A DNA stretch of 64,000 bases from Pseudomonas salomonii (GTDB taxonomy: Bacteria; Pseudomonadota; Gammaproteobacteria; Pseudomonadales; Pseudomonadaceae): NCBI RefSeq assembly GCF_900107155.1, contig NZ_FNOX01000002.1, positions 248,001-312,000 on the forward strand. The letters are read 5' to 3'. Made by a program: the position numbers and the translations under genes. Shown here piece by piece: positions 34,845 to 44,654 of the stretch (position 1 is the first letter of the stretch; each line of letters opens with the position of its first letter). The notes beneath the pieces are model-generated. The model searched no databases, was not told the DNA's origin, and saw nothing but the letters and a program-made list of their open reading frames with translations.

Positions 34845-36074
34845 ATGGACAGTCCATCGCGTCGTTCGACGCTGACTATTGCGTTGTGCTTTATCGTTGC
34901 GCTGATCGAAGGGTTCGATCTGCAAGCCGCCGGCACCGCCGCCGCAGGGTTGCGCCAGAGTTTTGCTCTGGACCCGAAGATGCTCGGCTGGGTATTCAGC
35001 GTCGGCATCATTGGCCTGCTGCCGGGGGCGTTCTTCGGCGGCTGGGTCGCCGACCGTATCGGGCGCAAGAAAATCCTGGTGATGGCGGTGCTGGTGTTCG
35101 GGCTGTTTTCCCTGAGCACCGCGTTTGTCGAAAGCTACTCGAGCCTGTTGCTGGTGCGTTTCCTGACCGGCCTGGGCCTGGGCGCCGCGCTGCCCAACCT
35201 GATCGCCCTGTGCGCCGAAGCGGTGAGTGAACGCAAGCGTGGCACCGCGATCAGCGTCATGTACTGCGGCGTGCCACTGGGCGGCGCATTGGCCGCGGTG
35301 GTGGCGATGTTTTCCAGTGAGCACTGGCAGACCACGTTTATCATCGGCGGCCTGGCACCCTTGCTGGTCGTGCCGCTGATGGCCCTGCTGCTGCCCGAGT
35401 CCACGGCCTTTCGCCAACAACTCGACAGCACCCATACCCCTCGCCCTTCCACCGGCCAGGCGCTGTTTGGCGAAGGCCGTGCACGCACCACACTGGCCTT
35501 GTGGCTCAGCTACTTCTTCACGCTGACCGTGATGTACATGCTGCTCAACTGGCTGCCGTCGCTGTTGCTGGAACAGGGCTTCAGCAAGCCCCAGGCGGGC
35601 ATGGTGCAGATGCTTTTCAATATTGGCGGTGCCCTTGGCTCGCTGCTCGGCGGCGTGCTGCTGGACCGTTGCAATGCCCTCAAAGTGGTGCTGTTCGTGT
35701 ATGCCGGGTTGCTGGCGGCGCTGGCCGGAGTCGGTCTGTCAGTGGGCATCGTGCCCATGGCCATTGCCGGCTTCGCCGCCGGCTTGTTCGTTATGGCCGC
35801 GCAGTTGGTGCTGTACGCTTCGGCGCCGCCCTCCTACCCCACCTCGGTGCGCGCCACCGGCGTCGGTGCCGCCGTGGCCGTCGGCCGACTGGGCTCGGTG
35901 GCCGGACCGCTGGCCGCCGGGCAACTCCTCGCAGCCGGCGCCGGCACCGCGGGGGTACTGCTGGCGACCTCCCCCGGGGTGGTGATTGCCGCACTGACCA
36001 TCATCAGCGTCATGGTGCGCAAGGCGCCGTTGAACCGGCATGCGCCCGGGGCTGCCGGGCACACCAACGCCTAG
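34845..36074 (+). CDS. MFS aromatic acid:H+ symporter (VanK/PcaK-like)
   Basis: A 409-aa major facilitator of the AAHS family with 12 predicted membrane segments. Family marks are ALIEGFDLQAAGTAA in TM1 (the DGxD-like acidic residue pair is EGFD) and ADRIGRKKIL in the loop between TM2 and TM3. TGAGG precedes the ATG. It likely imports vanillate, ferulate or a related acid. Its stop shares the bases CTAG with the convergent channel gene. Confidence 0.85.
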   Translation: MDSPSRRSTLTIALCFIVALIEGFDLQAAGTAAAGLRQSFALDPKMLGWVFSVGIIGLLPGAFFGGWVADRIGRKKILVMAVLVFGLFSLSTAFVESYSSLLLVRFLTGLGLGAALPNLIALCAEAVSERKRGTAISVMYCGVPLGGALAAVVAMFSSEHWQTTFIIGGLAPLLVVPLMALLLPESTAFRQQLDSTHTPRPSTGQALFGEGRARTTLALWLSYFFTLTVMYMLLNWLPSLLLEQGFSKPQAGMVQMLFNIGGALGSLLGGVLLDRCNALKVVLFVYAGLLAALAGVGLSVGIVPMAIAGFAAGLFVMAAQLVLYASAPPSYPTSVRATGVGAAVAVGRLGSVAGPLAAGQLLAAGAGTAGVLLATSPGVVIAALTIISVMVRKAPLNRHAPGAAGHTNA

Positions 36075-37018
36075 AATTTGTGCAGCCAATTGAGCACCAG
36101 TTTGTCGCCCTCGGTACGGTTTTCAGCCTGCTGTTCGAAGTAGGCATTCACCGATAGCACGTCTTCCTTGCTGAAGGCATAGATCAGGCCTGGGCCAATG
36201 GCCCAGACCTTTTCCCGGCGCCCGCTCACGGCATGCCCCTCCACCCGGGTGTCGGTGATTTGCTTCAACCAGTACCCATTCAACCCTACGCTCAGTGATT
36301 GGCTGAGGGCATATTGCACGGTCAGGTTGGCATGCAGCGCCTGCCCCGCCTGGGTGTTGGACACATCACCAAAGCCCGCCTGCGGATCATTGTTCTTGCC
36401 ATTCCACAGGTACATGAAACGCCCGCTCGCCGACCACGTAGGGCTGAACCAGTAAGTCGCCGCGTAATACGGGTTGAACGACCAGAAGTTGCTGCCCGGA
36501 TTGATTGAGCGGTTGCGGTCATAGGCACCCACCGGAATCGTGATATCGGCCTCGACCCGCTGAGTCAGCAGCGGGCTGCCATCCTCGCGGGTCATCGTTG
36601 GCAGTTGCAGGAAAGGGCCCACCGTCAAATCACCAAACCCCGCGCGGGAACTCAACGCTGCATTGTGCAGGCCGTCGTCGACATCAACATGGGCCAGCGA
36701 CGTATTGATCAGGGTGAAGCCGGGCATCGCACCATTCGCCCAGGGCTGTCCAACGTAGATGATTTGCGTGGTGGGTGCGACGACCACCAGGTCCTGCCTG
36801 GGCACGTTCAATTTGTTGCCGTTGGCATCATTGAAACGGCTGGCTCGCGAATACGTCAGGTATTCCTCCAGATACCAGCCAGGCCCGGCCGGTACCGGTG
36901 AGCCGTCGTAGAAACTGGTGCTGCCCAGGTTGAGTCCGGGCAAGTCATAAGCGTGTGCAGTTGATGACAGTGCGACAAAAGTCGTGGCCGCAACCGTCCG
37001 CAAGATTGGCTTGAGCAT
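36071..37018 (-). CDS. outer-membrane channel of the phenol_MetA_deg family
   Basis: A 315-aa outer-membrane protein with signal peptide (cleavage after STAHA) and a beta-barrel pattern ending in LNWLHKF. NLGSTSFYDGSPVPAGPGW and the repeated aromatic strand ends match the COG4313 (phenol_MetA_deg) family found in aromatic degradation clusters. It is the last gene after a calA-type dehydrogenase and the broken aldehyde dehydrogenase, so it may bring in coniferyl alcohol or related neutral aromatics. CAGGAC lies before the ATG. Confidence 0.75.
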   Translation of the reverse strand: MLKPILRTVAATTFVALSSTAHAYDLPGLNLGSTSFYDGSPVPAGPGWYLEEYLTYSRASRFNDANGNKLNVPRQDLVVVAPTTQIIYVGQPWANGAMPGFTLINTSLAHVDVDDGLHNAALSSRAGFGDLTVGPFLQLPTMTREDGSPLLTQRVEADITIPVGAYDRNRSINPGSNFWSFNPYYAATYWFSPTWSASGRFMYLWNGKNNDPQAGFGDVSNTQAGQALHANLTVQYALSQSLSVGLNGYWLKQITDTRVEGHAVSGRREKVWAIGPGLIYAFSKEDVLSVNAYFEQQAENRTEGDKLVLNWLHKF

Positions 37019-37099
37019 CTTGGATGTCCTGTATTTTTGTTGTTGTTCAAGACCCCCGGCACGGTGGACCCGCACCGGGGCTAACCGCTGTTGCAACGC

Positions 37100-37867
37100 C
37101 TACACGTAGGTGGCGGCCAAACCGCCGTCCACCGGCAGATTGACCCCGTTGACCCAGCGCGCGGCGTCCGAGCAAAGGAAGGCGATCACCGACGCCACCT
37201 CATCGGCCAGGGCTGGGCGGATGATGCGCTGGCTGTCCTCGGCCACCCGCTCAGGCCCGAGCATGCTGACAAAGTCCCCGAGAATCGGCGTGAACACCGG
37301 TCCTGGCGCAACGCAGTTGACGCGCACCGAGTGATCGCGAAACCAGCCCTGGGATTGCTGGAAGCTCCACACAATCAGCGCTTCCTTGAAGTACTGATAA
37401 CAGCTGGCCTGCTCCACCGGATTGGCCGCGAGCCACTGCTGCCCTGCCCCAAAGTCCTGCGTAGCGGCCAGGGCCTTGTGCAGTTCCAGGCGCTGCGGCC
37501 ATTGCGCGCCGAGGACCGAAGCGACATTAACGATGCTGCCACCCGCCGCTAGGCGTGGCAGCAGGGATTGAGTGAGATGCCGCAACCCCAGGTAATTGAC
37601 CTCGGCCACCGTTTGCACGGGCACCGTACCGGGCACGCCGGCAATGTTGCACAACGCATCGACCTGCACCGGCAGGCGCGCTATCAGCGCATCGATGCTG
37701 GCAGGGTCGCCCAGGTCCGCCTGGAAGAAGCCATCCAGGGTCAACTGTGGTTCATGGCGATCAACGCCAATGACAGTGGCCCCCCGGAAACGTGCGAGCC
37801 GCGCCAGCTCGGCGCCAATGCCGGAGGCGACACCGGTGACAATCAGGGTTTTGTTATGCAGGTTCAT
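37100..37867 (-). CDS. calA: coniferyl alcohol dehydrogenase, CalA-like SDR
   Basis: A 255-aa SDR with TGVASGIG, CNIAGVPGT and, unusually, a catalytic Tyr in YQYFKEAL. These, the end VNLPVDGGLAATYV and the length match CalA of Pseudomonas sp. HR199, which oxidises coniferyl alcohol to the aldehyde in eugenol breakdown. AGAGGG precedes the ATG at 37867. It lies 57 bp after the broken aldehyde dehydrogenase on the same strand, and both are likely transcribed from the sigma-54 promoter at 39447-39462. Confidence 0.82.
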   Translation of the reverse strand: MNLHNKTLIVTGVASGIGAELARLARFRGATVIGVDRHEPQLTLDGFFQADLGDPASIDALIARLPVQVDALCNIAGVPGTVPVQTVAEVNYLGLRHLTQSLLPRLAAGGSIVNVASVLGAQWPQRLELHKALAATQDFGAGQQWLAANPVEQASCYQYFKEALIVWSFQQSQGWFRDHSVRVNCVAPGPVFTPILGDFVSMLGPERVAEDSQRIIRPALADEVASVIAFLCSDAARWVNGVNLPVDGGLAATYV

Positions 37868-37924
37868 GTTCAAGCCCTCTTGTTTTTGTATAGGCATGGG
37901 TGGATCAAACGGATGAGCCAGGGC

Positions 37925-39398
37925 TCAGAACGGATAGGTCGGCGGCGTGTTTTTTACCGTGACCCATTGCCATTGGGTGTACTCGTCCCAGTCGGCCGGC
38001 CCGCCGACGCTGCCGCCATTGCCAGAGGCACCGCGCCCGCCGAAGGGGTTGATGCATTCGTCGGCCACGGTCTGGTCGTTGATGTGCAACAGGCCGCAAT
38101 CAAGCCGCTCGCCAATGGCATGGCGCGCCGACCGACGGCGAGATGATGACGGCCGCCAGGCCGTACTCCGTGCGGTTGACCAGTTCGATGGCCTCCTCGT
38201 CCGTGGCAAAACTGACCACCGTGGCCACCGGGCCGAAGATTTCAACTTCAAAGGCGCGCATGCCCGGCCGTACCCCACTGAGTACGGTGGGCTGATAGAA
38301 CAGCCGGTCATATTCGCCGCCCGCCTCCAGCCGTGCACCGGCCTGCAGGCTGTCGCTGACGATCTCGTGCACGCGCTGCAATTGCCGTTGATTGATCAAC
38401 GGGCCGAGCGCCGCCTCACCCCGGGCAGCATTGCCCACGGTCAGTGCACGGGCCTTGTCCACCAGCTTGCGTGTGAGGCTTTCGGCGATGGACTCATGGG
38501 CGAGAATCAAGCCGGTCGCCATGCAGATTTGCCCCTGATGCAACCAGGCACCCCAGGCTGCGTTGTTCGCGGCCAGGTCGAGGTCGGCGTCTTCGAGAAT
38601 GATCAGCGGGTTTTTGCCGCCCAGTTCCAGCGCGACTTTTTTCAGGTGCCGCCCGGCCACCTCGGCGACTTTGCGCCCCGCCGCCGTGGAACCGGTGAAG
38701 GCGATCATCCGCACATTAGGGTCGCGGCACAGGGCTTCACCCACCGGCGCAGCGCCTGGCAACACATGCAGCAGGCCCTTGGGCAAGCCCGCCTCCTCGA
38801 ACAGCCGGGCGATGAGAAAACCGCCGCTGGCCGGGGTTTGCGGGTCGGGCTTGAGCACCACCGCATTGCCCGCCGCCAGCGCCGGCGCCACCGAGCGCAG
38901 CGACAGCACCAGAGGGAAGTTGAACGGCGAAATCACCCCGACCACGCCATGGGGCTGACGCCGCGCATACGACAGGCGACCCGCCGCACTCGGCAGCACC
39001 AACCCGTGAGGTTGCGACAACAGGCCCGCCGCCTGGTGCAGCAGCACAATCGCCTCGCGCACTTCGTGTTCGCCCTTATACAGCCCGCCTCCGGTTTCAC
39101 GGGCGACATACAGCGCCAGTTCGACGAAGGACTGCTGAGCCAGGTCCGCCGCCTTGCGAAACACCTCGGCACGCTCCCGTGGGCCGAGTGCCGCCCACGC
39201 CGGTTGGGCCAGGGCCGCGCTGCGGCTGGCGATGGCGATGTCGGCCGGGCTGGCCATGGCACAGCGCATCAGGGGTTCGCCGGTGGCCGGTTCGATCACC
39301 GGCATCACGGACCCCGAGGAGGGTATCCAATCGCCGTTGAACAGGCATTCGGACTCAATCGCCCGCTGTAACAGGTAGGTGGTTTCAGACACTGGCAT
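37925..39398 (-). pseudogene. vanillin/benzaldehyde dehydrogenase-type ALDH, frameshifted
   Basis: The N-terminal 420 or so residues read normally from ATG 39398 (CGGAG upstream): SPFNFPLVLSLRS, FTGSTAAGRK, LELGGKNPL and catalytic Cys in QGQICMATGLILA. The frame then breaks near 38127-38131 within a GCGCGC-like tract: after ISPSVG it runs into GAPCHWRAA and a stop. A different frame resumes with RHAIGERLDCGLLHINDQTV and continues to the expected C-terminus at 37925. Losing two bases from a GC dinucleotide run explains it. It is not CalB-like. A sequencing error cannot be excluded. Confidence 0.78.
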
Positions 39399-39446
39399 GG
39401 CAACTCCGGTTCTTGTAATTGTGTGCAAACGCCGCATCCAGCCTTG

Positions 39447-39462
39447 AGCAAAGGCTGTGCCG
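39447..39462 (-). promoter_or_regulatory. sigma-54 promoter of the ALDH-calA-channel operon
   Basis: On the minus strand CGGCACAGCCTTTGCT fits the -24/-12 consensus TGGCAC-N5-TTGCA, with GG and GC 10 bp apart, 49 bp upstream of the ALDH ATG. It faces the divergent sigma-54 activator gene, the normal layout. Confidence 0.7.
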
Positions 39463-39648
39463 CTTGCGCACGCGGACGCTGACATAAACCGGCGAAGGCT
39501 CTGGCCGGGGCCTGCCACGCGCCGCTCACACATCACTCGCCGATCGGCCGCAAAAACCGCGGCGCACCACTTGTTCAATATAAGGTTATGTTTAATAACT
39601 ATCTACGCAGTTACTCATATCGATCACTCGCTTTGCAGGGGCATAACA

Positions 39649-41408
39649 ATGACTAATCCCCACAGCGCGCTGCCCGACGACCGGGCGGCCACCGCGCCCT
39701 ATCATCCACGGGGCGACAGCCGCCACCTCAATGACAGCAGCTCGCCCACGCCGGCGGAGCTGACCGACTGTCTGTTCTTTTCTCCCGAAGACGGGCGTAT
39801 CTGGCTCAACGACCAACGCATGGTGTTGCTGCACAGTTCCTCGTTTGGCGCCTTGCGCGGGGAAGTCATCGAGCGCCTGGGGCTGGAGCAGGCTCGCGGC
39901 CTGTTCACCCACACCGGTTACGCCTCCGGTGCGCGGGATGCGCGTTTGATACGCGAACGCTGGCCACAGGCCGATGCCGCCGCTGTATTTCGCGCCGGGA
40001 CCCACCTGCACACCCTGGAAGGCATGACCAAAGTCGAACCGCTGCACTTCAAGTTCGATGCCGACTCGGGGTTCTATGAAGGTGAGTTTCTCTGGCACCA
40101 CTCGTGCGAGGCCGATGAACATGTGGGCGCCTATGGCATCGGCCAGGACCCGGTGTGCTGGACTGAAACCGGCTATGCCATAGGGTTTGTCAGCGGCCTC
40201 TTTGGGCAGATGGTGATTTTTCGCGAGGTGGAATGCCGGGGTATGGGCCACCGAAGCTGCCGAGTGATCGGCAAGACAGCTGAGCAATGGGGTGACGTCG
40301 AGCAGGACCTGCGATACCTGAATGTGTCCCAGGCCGTCACCCACCCTGCCCTCGCCCCCATACCCGCCAGCCCGAGCGCCACAGCACCAGGGTCAACCCG
40401 CCGCAACCGTTGGTGGGCGCCAGTGCCGCCTTCAACGCCGCGACGCAAGCCCTGCAACGCGTCGCGCTGACCCCGGCGATGGTGCTGATCAGCGGTGAGT
40501 CCGGGGTGGGCAAGGAGATGTTTGCGCGCCAGTTGCACCAGCTCAGTCGTCGGCATGACAGCCCATTCGTAGCGCTCAATTGCGCCGCCATCCCGGACAA
40601 CCTGATCGAGGCCGAGCTGTTCGGTGTGGAACGCGGCGCGTATACCGGCGCCACGCACTCGCGCCCCGGGCGTTTCGAGCGGGCCCAGGGCGGGACGCTG
40701 TTTCTGGATGAAATCACCAGCCTCAGCCTGGGTGGGCAAAGCAAACTGCTGCGGGCCTTGTAGGAACGGGAAATCGAACGGGTCGGCGGTGTGCGCGGCA
40801 TCAAGGTGGATGTGCGGGTGGTGGCCGCGACCAATATTGATCTGCGCAAAGCCGTGGCTGACGGTACGTTTCGCGAAGACCTGTTCTACCGGCTGAATGT
40901 CTACCCCATCGCCCTGCCGCCACTGCGTGAACGCCGCGATGACATTCCGCTGCTGATCAACGCATTCCTTACCCGCTTTTGCCACGAATATGCCCGAACG
41001 CCAGCAGGCCTGACCATGCGTGCACTGAAGGTACTACTGCGCTACGACTTTGCGGGCAATGTGCGCGAGCTGCAAAACCTGATCGAACGCGGCCTGATCG
41101 CCAGTGACGAAGGCCAAGCCATTGACCTGGTGCATCTGTTTCGCAACGAACCGATGCCCGCGGATCCCTATGGCCTGGACGACCATGGCAGCCTGTCCAA
41201 CACAGGACTAAAGGCGCCGCGCGCGGCACTGCTGGACACCCTGGGCCAGTTGGACCAGGGGTTTTCCATCGAAGGGCTTGAGTCGCGCCTGATCAATGAG
41301 GCGCTGCAACAGACCTTAGGTAATCTGGCCGCCGCGGCCAGGCTCGTGGGGCTCAGCCGCGCTCAATTTGCCTACCGGTTGAAGAAGCATCAGCGACAAA
41401 TCTGTTGA
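39649..41408 (+). pseudogene. XylR/DmpR-type sigma-54-dependent activator, frameshift plus nonsense
   Basis: The N-terminal part from ATG 39649 has an XylR_N aromatic-sensing domain and a V4R domain ending ECRGMGHRSCRVIGK. Between about 40365 and 40390 the frame shifts; the AAA+ domain continues in another frame ([15 protein letters not shown]alker A, GAYTGA loop with Tyr for the usual Phe, GGTLFLDEI Walker B). At 40761-40763 an in-frame TAG replaces the CAG of LLRALQEREIERVGG. The rest (DLFYRLNVYPIALPPLRERRDD, Fis-type helix-turn-helix LGNLAAAARLVGLSRAQFAY) is intact. Two separate lesions make it very likely nonfunctional. Confidence 0.85.
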
Positions 41409-41502
41409 GTGGCGATAAGTCCTTTACCCAGTTAAGTGTTTTGCAGGGCCGACAAGCGGTGCTGCTACTGATTCCGCGGTTACATCAGTAAATCGCAGGC
41501 AA

Positions 41503-41530
41503 AAAAAGCCACTCGTCAGAGTGGCTTTTT
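41503..41530. terminator. bidirectional intrinsic terminator
   Basis: A 12-bp perfect stem AAAAAGCCACTC/GAGTGGCTTTTT with loop GTCA. On the minus strand it stands 10 bp after the tRNA-Gly 3' fragment, as a tRNA terminator would; on the plus strand it ends the activator pseudogene. Confidence 0.85.
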
Positions 41531-41539
41531 CTTTATGTT

Positions 41540-41560
41540 TGGAGCGGGAAACGAGACTCG
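41540..41560 (-). other. 3' end fragment of tRNA-Gly (attachment-site scar)
   Basis: The minus strand reads CGA followed by GTCTCGTTTCCCGCTCCA, identical to the last 21 nt (part of the T-arm, acceptor stem, CCA) of bacterial tRNA-Gly(GCC). Upstream of it the tRNA body is missing: the next bases do not continue the T-arm. The 18-nt end is the known attachment site of ICEclc-type elements. It most likely marks the far end of an inserted or rearranged element. Confidence 0.75.
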
Positions 41561-42109
41561 CATCTGGCGTACGACCCGTTGAAATCTAGGGGTTTCTATT
41601 CTTTCCGAAGCAGGGAAAGACTCAATTATGGACTTGTTTCTGGGGTGTTTCAAGAGCGAAAAAAGGGGTAACTCTAAGCAAGGCTATTGGATTCTATCCA
41701 AAGCCAATGGACGAGCGATCATCAAGCTGGCAGTGCCATTTTCACAGGATCAATAGGGTATGAGTCCCCCCGAAAAGACGTCCCAACCTCCTCCTGCTCA
41801 CTAGTCAACTCACAACCGACGAATATCGGCCACCGCAGGCAACTCTTCGGGCTGGTAGACCATGAGCAGATGTTCTGGAGCCCTCTCCTGCTCAGGATCG
41901 ATGGCCGCTCGGAAGGATTGGACTAATACTTGGCGATAGGGGCGCGATTGGCTTGGCATTGACGCTACTTTTTGAGTGGCCGGTATACCGGAAAGCAATT
42001 CATTGCGCCGTCGAGGATTTTGAGATCAGTTCATTGGTAAATAACCTACCGAAATCCAAGGCAATCAGGTATAGGTACTTGCAGGTATTCTTCCGAAAGG
42101 AGCACACGC
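41561..42109. other. 550 bp without recognisable genes next to the tRNA-Gly scar
   Basis: Base use is more AT-rich and codon bias weaker than in the neighbours. Short frames (41687-41926 plus; 41810-41998 minus) have no recognisable product. A small hairpin CTTTCC/GGAAAG lies near 41600. It may be element end DNA or gene remnants. Confidence 0.45.
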
Positions 42110-43177
42110 ATGGCATTCGTCACGCTGATCCTGGACGCCCCTGGCCCACCGCTGCTTTTTGAGGAAGTCGACCGCTTCCTTGAAGCGGGCATCGCCATCA
42201 CTCTGAACGTTCACTATTTCATCGATAAGACCCACATCAAACGGCACTATGGCGAGCGCATTCAATATGTCGACATCAACTGCCATGACACGTCCGCCTT
42301 CATCGCTGCAGTGAAGCATGCTGGAGGTTACAGCGTATTCAAGACTCGCCTGAACATCCCTCTTGATAGCGAACTGATCAGGTCCGCTGCGTCATCAGAC
42401 TTGGCAACTCCGTTACAGGCAATCGCTCAGGCAGGCGTAGGAATCAGCCATATCGATAGACAAGAGGCCGAGCGGTCTGGCGTGACGGTGTTAAACACTC
42501 CAGGCGCCAACGCTACAGCCGTCGCCGAATATGTGGTGGCTCAGGCCGTTTATTTGTCGAGAGACCTGAACCACTACAACACTGAAACACACAGCGGCCA
42601 TTGGTCCAAGGGACGTCTGGCACCTGGCCTGGAACTTTCCGAACTCACCCTCGGGCTGGTGGGGACTGGCAACATCGCTCAGGAGGTAGCTCGCAAGGCT
42701 CACGCACTCGGCATGAAGGTCATTGCCACCGGTTCGGAACGCTTTACAGATAAGGTCGCAGGGACTCTCGGGCTTGATCGACGACAAACCCTCGCGCAGT
42801 TGCTGACCGAAGCCAACGTCGTATCAATTCATACTCCGCTCACAGCGTTGACCCGGGGCCTATTCGGCGCCGAAGCGTTCAGTCAAATGCGTCAAGGCTC
42901 GATCCTAATCAACACCGCTCGTGGTGGCATTGTCGACGAACAGCAGTTGGCTATCTTCTTGAGGCGCTTTCCCGAGCATATCAAGGCGGTCGCCATCGAC
43001 ACTTTTGCTCTGGAAAAGGACCGTTTCAGCTCGCCGTTGACGGGCATAGCCAATGCTCAACTGACGCCGCATATCGCCGGCAATACTACGAAGGCAATCA
43101 GGACGGCCTCACGGCAAATCGTAGATAAAATTTCCGCATTCAGACTTGATCGAGAAATTCACGGTTTTGAGCAGTAG
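42110..43177 (+). CDS. D-isomer-specific 2-hydroxyacid dehydrogenase family protein
   Basis: A 355-aa NAD-dependent dehydrogenase. The NAD motif GLVGTGNIAQEVARKAHALG is near residue 180; substrate/catalytic Arg lies in NTARGG, the Glu position falls in DTFALEKDRF rather than the usual D-x-F-x-x-EP, and the catalytic His is in LTPHIAGN. The preceding region has NTPGANATAVAEYVV. The substrate is unknown. AAGGAG lies before the ATG. It stands alone between the tRNA-Gly scar and the pectate lyase, with codon use less GC-biased than its neighbours, so horizontal acquisition is likely. Confidence 0.8.
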   Translation: MAFVTLILDAPGPPLLFEEVDRFLEAGIAITLNVHYFIDKTHIKRHYGERIQYVDINCHDTSAFIAAVKHAGGYSVFKTRLNIPLDSELIRSAASSDLATPLQAIAQAGVGISHIDRQEAERSGVTVLNTPGANATAVAEYVVAQAVYLSRDLNHYNTETHSGHWSKGRLAPGLELSELTLGLVGTGNIAQEVARKAHALGMKVIATGSERFTDKVAGTLGLDRRQTLAQLLTEANVVSIHTPLTALTRGLFGAEAFSQMRQGSILINTARGGIVDEQQLAIFLRRFPEHIKAVAIDTFALEKDRFSSPLTGIANAQLTPHIAGNTTKAIRTASRQIVDKISAFRLDREIHGFEQ

Positions 43178-43442
43178 CCCCCAATCGGCTGTAGACGTTT
43201 ATAAATCACTTTGATGCCCTTCCATCCACGGAGGGCTCATTGCCGTCCAGTCCGGCCGGCGGCTGTAGTCTTGCGAAAGAGAGCAAATCATAACGCAATC
43301 AGTTGTACGACATCGCAAGAGACACATGATAGTATTTCTCATGCAGCGGACGTTCGATTCGCTGCACCGGTGGCAAGGACGTCCGCTCGAGAAACGCGTA
43401 AACCCTGTGCGCGTTTAAAACTCAAGTTAATCAAGGATCTGA

Positions 43443-44591
<1,149 letters not shown>

Positions 44592-44619
44592 GCGATAGTG
44601 CAACGTCAGTGATATGAAG

Positions 44620-44644
44620 AGCCCTCGGTAACGAGGGCTTTTTC
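44620..44644 (+). terminator. pectate lyase terminator
   Basis: Stem AGCCCTCG/CGAGGGCT with loop GTAA, followed by TTTTTC, 28 bp after the stop. Confidence 0.85.
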
Positions 44645-44654
44645 ATGCTTGCGC

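Noticed and set aside
41540..41616. Complete tRNA-Gly gene
   Set aside because: Only the last 21 nt match; anticodon, D-arm and 5' acceptor strand are absent.
41810..41998. Small protein or gene remnant on the minus strand
   Set aside because: No start context, no recognisable family; kept only as part of the unassigned stretch.
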